11,232 nucleotides of DNA from Acidobacteriota bacterium (GTDB taxonomy: Bacteria; Acidobacteriota; Holophagae; Thermotomaculales; Thermotomaculaceae), in the NCBI GenBank assembly GCA_027038695.1, contig JALWHA010000162.1, positions 1 to 11,232 on the forward strand, given 5' to 3'. The stretch's first letter is position 1, and the number at the start of each line of letters is the position of its first letter. The notes under the pieces were generated by a model, which was given only the letters and a program-made list of their open reading frames with translations, had not been told where the DNA came from and searched no databases. Positions 6,561 through 11,232 of this stretch are shown here, in pieces. Both the position numbers and the translations under genes were made by a program.

Positions 6561-6566
6561 GGGGGG
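6561..6566 (+). promoter_or_regulatory. Unusual all-G ribosome binding site of pilY1
   Basis: Six consecutive G residues lie five bases before the pilY1 ATG and are the only Shine-Dalgarno-like element for this gene. Neighbouring genes use mixed GGAGG sites. A mononucleotide run at this place could vary in length by slippage, although six is short for this. Confidence 0.5.
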
Positions 6567-6571
6567 ATAAT

Positions 6572-9500
6572 ATGAGGAGGTTAATAAACGCATCAGTATT
6601 AAGTTTGCTTTTAATAGCAATCGGGTTTTCAAGTTTTGCAACTTGCAAACGAAAGGTGTTTGACCCGCTTGAGCCAATAAACAAGACAGTGCCACCAAAT
6701 ATTTTAGTTGTAGTGGATAACTCCGGGTCAATGGCCTGGGATACAAGAAACCAACACATCTACGACTATAGATTTCTAAGGTATTATAGATCACCTGCTG
6801 CCGGAGATTATTATCATTACAACCTTCCCAATCAAAAGAGTTCTGATGGCACGCTTGAATATGTACAGCCTCCTTCTGCATTTGATTACCACCAGAGCGA
6901 TATTCTGGCTCAACTTTCTTCTTCGTACACAGATACCGCTTTTAATGTTGATCAAAGCGGGAAAACCGACTATATAGGTGTTGCCGTAGATGTGTGGATG
7001 CCAAGAAGTATGGACAGGGCTGACAGCAATATTACCATTGAGGTTGAAAAAGACGGGGTAACGGCTGAAATTCACCCTACAAATCAATGGTTTTATTACA
7101 GGGAATCAGACGGTAGTCCGTATGGTGAGGACGATGTTAATCAAAGCGAACTTGGAAGTGGCGGTTCTTCTTCACAAACTTATACTTATAACTCTACCGA
7201 TGTTCCAAAAAATATCAGGGATTACCGAAACACCTATAGTTATTGTCATGTTACTGATTCTTTTACAATTCAAAGCCTTACTTTACATGTGAAAATAACA
7301 CATCCGAGAATGCGTGACTTAAGAATATGGTTATATGCACCTGACGGAAGTAAAAAAAGAATATGGAACAGGCAATCGGGTACTAACCTTGACAGAGACT
7401 TTAATATCAGCTATTTTAACGGGAAAAACGCTCAAGGTTGGTGGAGAATTAAAATACATGATTATAGAAGACATAAAACAGGTACCCTGAACAGTTGGAG
7501 TATGACTTTTAGCGGTACCCCCGGAGGAGGCGGAGGAAGCGGAGCAATTTACAGGCGTTATAGAATACAGTATGCTTTCCCCAATTTTTACGGAATTGAA
7601 AGACAGGGTACCTGGCATGTAAAAGTAAAAACCGATTCAGGAGAAACACTTTACCTTGACAAGATTTGCATAACTTTTAACCCCTATGTCTCAAAAATAA
7701 CTGCTTTAAAAACTGTTTTAAAAAGGATCTTTACGGGAAACCCGGATGTTAGATTTGCGCTTGGAACGTATAGATCCGTTTCATCAAGCTCTACAGTTTG
7801 GGATGGTGACGGGTTACGGAGAAGTTCTGATTACTGGCATGTTAACTCTGGTAATCCCGGCCTTTCCGTATGGGAACTTTGGCCTTCAGACGGTCTGGAA
7901 ACAGAATCTAACAGGCAGTCTCTATTGGAATGGATTGATATGAAAAATGCAAATAATGATGAATCTACTGATAACGGGAAGAGAAAAGAATTGTTTGCAA
8001 GTGGTTTTACCCCCATTCAATCGTGTATGAGAGATGTTAAATCTTATTTAAATGCTGAGTATGGGAGTGATACTTATGAATCTTGTAGAAATTATGCTGT
8101 GGTATTTCTAACTGATGGTGAGTGTACTGAAGGCGGTTGCAGCAATACTACAATAAGAAACACTATACAACAAATCTATAACAGCCATTTGATTCAGTTA
8201 GGAGGCACTATAAAAGGGACAAAAACCTACATTATCGGTTTGTCTTTAAAAGAAAGTGATAGACAGTGGCTTGACACATGGGCAGATGCAGGTGACGATG
8301 GGAATTACCACAATCACACAGGCCACGCATATTTACCTCAAAACTCAGAAGAGTTGATGCAGGCTTTTGCAGATGCGGTTCATTCGGCATCGGCACAGGA
8401 AGTTGTTATCAATTCGGATGTTATTTTCGGCACCATTAACCCGAACAAGGCTCCCTCGGGAACTATTTTTCACGCCAATCAGTTTACAACCCCTTCAGGT
8501 CATGTTTATAATGGAATATATCCTGCTCTGGAAGCAAACATCATGTTTACGACCAAAGTTTTCTATCCCTCATGGGAAGGGGATCTGGTGGCTTATATGC
8601 CTATGTATAGAAATGCGACGGACCATAAACTGTATTACTTTCCACAGGATTATGACTCAGATACCGGCACATATAAACCTGATTACCCGGTAATCTGGAG
8701 CGCAAGAGATCAACTGGGGAAGGTATTGAACGGTTATGATGATAACGGCAATCATATTCCAGGGATCCGGGATGCTTTAGGTTTAACACAGATTCCGACT
8801 ACAGACCAGGATGTTATTCCGTGGAGAAATATTAAGCTTGTGATTCCTGCCGGTAGTTATCCTAATTTCCAGATGATTAATTTGAATCAGTTTGTTTATA
8901 ATAGTGCACAGCAAAAATGGGAGCCGTCTTCTGCCCTTGTAGATCAAGTTGCTCAAACTGTTTACAACGGTGATTCCAACGCTGTTTCCAAAGCGATCAG
9001 GTTTATTGAGTTTGTCCAATCCAGAATGCTTGCTGATATAACCTACTCTTCACCGGCTACCATTTATGAGCCTGAAATGGGATTTGAAGACTGGAGGGAT
9101 AGTTACCTAAATTATAAGGTTGTTGCAAGGCATAATAGGACTCCTGTGGTAGTAGTGGGTGCAAACGACGGAATGCTCCACGGGTTTAATGCTTATAGCG
9201 GGGAAGAAGTTTGGGCGATAATTCCTTGGGGAGTAATTAATAATCTCAAAGAAATGATTGATAATTACGATCCGTCCAACAATCCTTCAGGCCAGCTGGA
9301 TGTAAAACACCAGGATACTCTGGGAAGAAATTTGCATATTTACGGAGTGGCTTCTTCTCCGAAAATCGTAGACATAGGAGCACTTGATGACAACAACCCT
9401 GATGATGATTCGTGGAGTACAGTGCTTGTTTGTGGTTTGGGTGGAGGCGGAAATTCTTACTTCTGCCTTGATGTTACCAATCCGCTTAATCCTCAGATAA

Positions 9501-10546
9501 AATGGGATACTTCTACAAGCAGTGATTTTGCCGATATGGGTGAAACCTGGGCTTATCCTTCTATGTGGTTAGCAAAAGAGGGTGATAACAATTATATGAA
9601 TGTGGGTTTCTTTACTTCTGGATACAGTTTAACTAATTCCCAGGGTAAGAACCTCTACGTTATGAATATTGCAACTGGAGAGTTGTTAAGGAATGTGCAG
9701 ATAGTTAACGGCCATAATGATGATTTCCTTTTTGCAGCACCTGCAGGAATTCTTGATGCTGACGCAAGATTTATCAAAGGTGTATATGTTGGAACAACTC
9801 ACGGGGAAGTCTACAGGTACGATCTTTTAGATGATTCTAAATGTGAAACTTTCCAGACAAATAATCAATATGCTATTATAACTTTGCCTGCGGTTTATGT
9901 TGATTCAAGCAATAATGAGTGGATATCTATAGGAGAACTGGGGTGTTCTGATGTGGCCAATGGGATTTTTGCAAACAATGCTGTCCTTTACACCTTGAAA
10001 GCTTATCCCGAAGATTCATGTAACGGCAATAAAAATCTTATTGATTTAACATCTGTAATTGGTAATTCAAATTTTAATACCAGTGTCCCGTTAGGAGGCC
10101 ATGACGGGTATTACTTTAACCTTCAGACCAATGAAACTATGTTTGCAGACCCACTTATAACTACTTACTTTTATGAAGACTCCAGTACTGGAGGTACTCA
10201 ATTTGAAACTGTTAGTGTTTTTGTTACTTACAAATATCCTACTACAGGGGATTACTGCGGCCTGGGTACTTCATCCCTTTATATCTTCGGGGTAACCGAC
10301 CTATTTGTCGGAACCAGAGAAGACAACCAGAGCGATTACGGTTCACAGGTATCAAAAGGTAGAAGTGGTAGCCCGGTTAGAACAGGTGTAAACGGTACAG
10401 TCTGGATTAATACCCCGGACGGTCCGTTGAGAATTATGCCACTTGATGATAGTGCTGGTGCATCATCAATCCCTGTTTATTCTCCATTGTCTACGAACTG
10501 TGCTAATGCTAAAAAAGTAGGGGCAGGGTCATGGATAGTATATTAA
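6572..10546 (+). CDS. pilY1: PilY1/PilC-type pilus tip adhesin with a split vWA domain and an inserted P domain
   Basis: This 1324-residue secreted protein has a Sec signal peptide (MRR then a hydrophobic stretch to about residue 19, likely cut after Ala23 in SSFA|TC). A von Willebrand A domain starts at ILVVVDNSGSM; its MIDAS motif is Asp49-x-Ser51-x-Ser53, with Thr480 (SGFTPIQ) and Asp515 (FLTDGE) completing the site only much later. The roughly 425-residue interruption holds a proprotein-convertase P/Homo B domain at about 207-313, flanked by Gly/Ser linkers at 194-201 and 315-324. The C-terminal part (about 855-1245) is the PilC/PilY1 beta-propeller: GANDGMLHGFNAYSGEE (863-879) and VLVCGLGGGG with CLDVTNP (951-971) are hallmarks. 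The propeller's usual Ca loop is degraded (DADARFIKG, 1062-1070). There are 14 cysteines. PilY1 proteins cap the pilus and act in adhesion, retraction control and surface sensing. Length is near the upper end for the family. Confidence 0.93.
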   Translation: MRRLINASVLSLLLIAIGFSSFATCKRKVFDPLEPINKTVPPNILVVVDNSGSMAWDTRNQHIYDYRFLRYYRSPAAGDYYHYNLPNQKSSDGTLEYVQPPSAFDYHQSDILAQLSSSYTDTAFNVDQSGKTDYIGVAVDVWMPRSMDRADSNITIEVEKDGVTAEIHPTNQWFYYRESDGSPYGEDDVNQSELGSGGSSSQTYTYNSTDVPKNIRDYRNTYSYCHVTDSFTIQSLTLHVKITHPRMRDLRIWLYAPDGSKKRIWNRQSGTNLDRDFNISYFNGKNAQGWWRIKIHDYRRHKTGTLNSWSMTFSGTPGGGGGSGAIYRRYRIQYAFPNFYGIERQGTWHVKVKTDSGETLYLDKICITFNPYVSKITALKTVLKRIFTGNPDVRFALGTYRSVSSSSTVWDGDGLRRSSDYWHVNSGNPGLSVWELWPSDGLETESNRQSLLEWIDMKNANNDESTDNGKRKELFASGFTPIQSCMRDVKSYLNAEYGSDTYESCRNYAVVFLTDGECTEGGCSNTTIRNTIQQIYNSHLIQLGGTIKGTKTYIIGLSLKESDRQWLDTWADAGDDGNYHNHTGHAYLPQNSEELMQAFADAVHSASAQEVVINSDVIFGTINPNKAPSGTIFHANQFTTPSGHVYNGIYPALEANIMFTTKVFYPSWEGDLVAYMPMYRNATDHKLYYFPQDYDSDTGTYKPDYPVIWSARDQLGKVLNGYDDNGNHIPGIRDALGLTQIPTTDQDVIPWRNIKLVIPAGSYPNFQMINLNQFVYNSAQQKWEPSSALVDQVAQTVYNGDSNAVSKAIRFIEFVQSRMLADITYSSPATIYEPEMGFEDWRDSYLNYKVVARHNRTPVVVVGANDGMLHGFNAYSGEEVWAIIPWGVINNLKEMIDNYDPSNNPSGQLDVKHQDTLGRNLHIYGVASSPKIVDIGALDDNNPDDDSWSTVLVCGLGGGGNSYFCLDVTNPLNPQIKWDTSTSSDFADMGETWAYPSMWLAKEGDNNYMNVGFFTSGYSLTNSQGKNLYVMNIATGELLRNVQIVNGHNDDFLFAAPAGILDADARFIKGVYVGTTHGEVYRYDLLDDSKCETFQTNNQYAIITLPAVYVDSSNNEWISIGELGCSDVANGIFANNAVLYTLKAYPEDSCNGNKNLIDLTSVIGNSNFNTSVPLGGHDGYYFNLQTNETMFADPLITTYFYEDSSTGGTQFETVSVFVTYKYPTTGDYCGLGTSSLYIFGVTDLFVGTREDNQSDYGSQVSKGRSGSPVRTGVNGTVWINTPDGPLRIMPLDDSAGASSIPVYSPLSTNCANAKKVGAGSWIVY
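7190..7510 (+). other. P/Homo B domain inserted in the PilY1 vWA domain
   Basis: Residues about 207-313 of PilY1 follow the P-domain pattern in order: an entry segment NSTDVPKNIRDY (207-218), a strand SLTLHVKITHPRMRDLRIWL (235-254) matching the xVxITHxxxxDLxIxL core, APDGS (256-260), GWWRIKIHD (289-297) matching the GxWxLxVxD strand, and TGTLNSWSMTF (303-313) matching the GTLNSWSLxF end motif. P domains are beta-sandwiches found after subtilisin-like and other secreted proteases and in multidomain exoproteins. No protease domain is present here. Confidence 0.8.
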
Positions 10547-11202
10547 ACGAAAAAAAAGGGTTTTCTCTTATAGAATTATTGGTTGTAATTGCGGTGCTCG
10601 TGATTTTAATGGGCACCGCAGCCCTTACACTGGGAACTTCTATGAGAGATTCAAGGGTAAGGAAGGCAGCCTTTTTGTTTAAAACCATGTTGACTGATGG
10701 AGTAAAAGAAGCAATGGTGAATTCCAAGCAGGTAGTTGTTGAGCAAGATGCAGCTGTCGGGAATGGAATCAGACTAAGGATGTATATTGACGGAGACGAA
10801 AACCAGAGCTATGGAGGAGCAAACGACAGGTTGCTTGCCTATTTTGTGGTAACCGGCGATAAAATTGATCCAGGAAGACCTGTTGGCTTTACCGGAGATT
10901 ATTATTTTGTCCCTGATGTTGTTATCACAACAACTACTGAAAGTGGAGCTAACACTCTTGACCTTACCCCTCTGTATGGAAGTGGTTTTGGAGCGGTAGG
11001 GATTATTAGTAATGCACAAACAAAGATTATTATTAAACCGGAGGGTGTTTTTGATTTTTTGTCAACAGGTCTTGCTTTACATGGAGGTGGGCTTGTTCTA
11101 TTTAGGCATGCCGACGATGTTAATGAAGGGAATGAAGACAGGCAGTACTTTGTTTTAATCACAAAGATATTTACCAGAGTGTTAAAACCTGAAGATGACT
11201 GA
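10531..11202 (+). CDS. fimT: FimT/GspH-type minor pseudopilin
   Basis: This 223-residue prepilin has its peptidase site after Gly10 (LNEKKG|FSLIELLVVIAVLVIL), Glu at mature position 5 (Glu15) and a hydrophobic helix to about residue 32. The SMRDSRVRKAAFLFKTMLTDG region (41-61) and following AMVNSKQVVV strand resemble GspH/FimT/FimU proteins, whose first helix continues into a beta-rich head and whose family often shows DNA binding (FimT) or a minor-pilin role (FimU). No cysteines are seen. The ATG is 16 bases inside the end of pilY1, with AGGGG seven bases upstream, so coupling is likely. An A8 run (10550-10557) encodes the Lys-Lys just before the cleavage site. In Pseudomonas the equivalent gene (fimU) leads the cluster; here it follows pilY1. 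The choice between FimT and FimU is uncertain. Confidence 0.82.
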   Translation: MDSILNEKKGFSLIELLVVIAVLVILMGTAALTLGTSMRDSRVRKAAFLFKTMLTDGVKEAMVNSKQVVVEQDAAVGNGIRLRMYIDGDENQSYGGANDRLLAYFVVTGDKIDPGRPVGFTGDYYFVPDVVITTTTESGANTLDLTPLYGSGFGAVGIISNAQTKIIIKPEGVFDFLSTGLALHGGGLVLFRHADDVNEGNEDRQYFVLITKIFTRVLKPEDD

Positions 11203-11232
11203 ACAGGGACTGTTGTTCCGAAAGAATTGCAA
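11195..11232 (+). CDS. Possible start of a further pilus gene (partial)
   Basis: ATG at 11195-11197 overlaps the TGA of the FimT/GspH-like gene by 8 bases and opens a frame that stays open to the window edge, giving MTEQGLLFRKNC plus an incomplete codon. Overlapping starts occur elsewhere in this operon. The short leader with a basic RKN near its end would fit a prepilin leader, but the cleavage site would lie outside the window and the Shine-Dalgarno is weak. Support is limited to position and open frame. Confidence 0.4.
   Translation, partial: MTEQGLLFRKNC

Noticed and set aside
6632..6646. Cys25 of PilY1 as a lipoprotein acylation site
   Set aside because: The residues before it (SFAT) do not match the lipobox, which needs Gly, Ala or Ser directly before Cys; signal peptidase I cleavage after Ala23 fits better.
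6510..7087. Several antisense open frames over the start of pilY1
   Set aside because: They are shadows of the long pilY1 reading frame, overlap one another and carry no recognisable features.

Overview
The window is an AT-rich bacterial segment, densely coded. It shows a probable Gram-negative lifestyle (a type IV pilus minor-pilin/PilY1 cluster) combined with oxygen-sensitive [4Fe-4S] acyl-CoA dehydratase chemistry. This suggests a Gram-negative, at least facultatively anaerobic bacterium that uses RpoN (sigma-54). The sequence alone does not let me name a phylum. There are no rRNA or tRNA genes, insertion sequences or CRISPR arrays, and no gene-free stretch above about 130 bases.

Layout. 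(1) Bases 1-150 are the tail of an unrecognised plus-strand gene, convergent with what follows. (2) Bases 156-3329, minus strand, are a tight three-gene operon. It encodes two 2-hydroxyacyl-CoA dehydratase-family subunits (360 and 445 aa) and their ATP-dependent activase (254 aa), with start and stop codons overlapping. (3) Bases 3330-3442 are a divergent promoter region with a plausible sigma-70 promoter on each strand. (4) Bases 3443-4303, plus strand, are a DedA/VTT-type membrane protein and an acylphosphatase, closed by an intrinsic terminator. (5) From 4380 to the right edge is a type IV pilus minor-pilin operon in the order pilV-pilW-pilX-pilY1-fimT/gspH-like, with a probable further gene beginning at 11195. 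It is preceded by a strong match to a sigma-54 promoter.

How the genes work together. The activase should use ATP to push a low-potential electron into the two-subunit dehydratase, which would then eliminate water from, or reduce, an unknown acyl-CoA. No CoA-transferase or acyl-CoA dehydrogenase lies next to it to reveal the substrate. The minor pilins have class III signal peptides cleaved at Gly|Phe or Gly|Ala, and by family knowledge form the pilus priming or tip complex that carries PilY1. PilY1 has a Sec signal, an N-terminal vWA domain and a C-terminal PilC/PilY1 beta-propeller.

The most unusual item is in PilY1 (1324 aa). Its vWA domain is interrupted between the DxSxS motif and the MIDAS threonine by about 425 residues. 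That insert contains a recognisable proprotein-convertase P (Homo B) domain with Gly/Ser-rich linkers on both sides. The flanking segments may be two halves of another beta-sandwich, giving a nested tip adhesin. The usual Ca-binding loop of the propeller also looks degraded.
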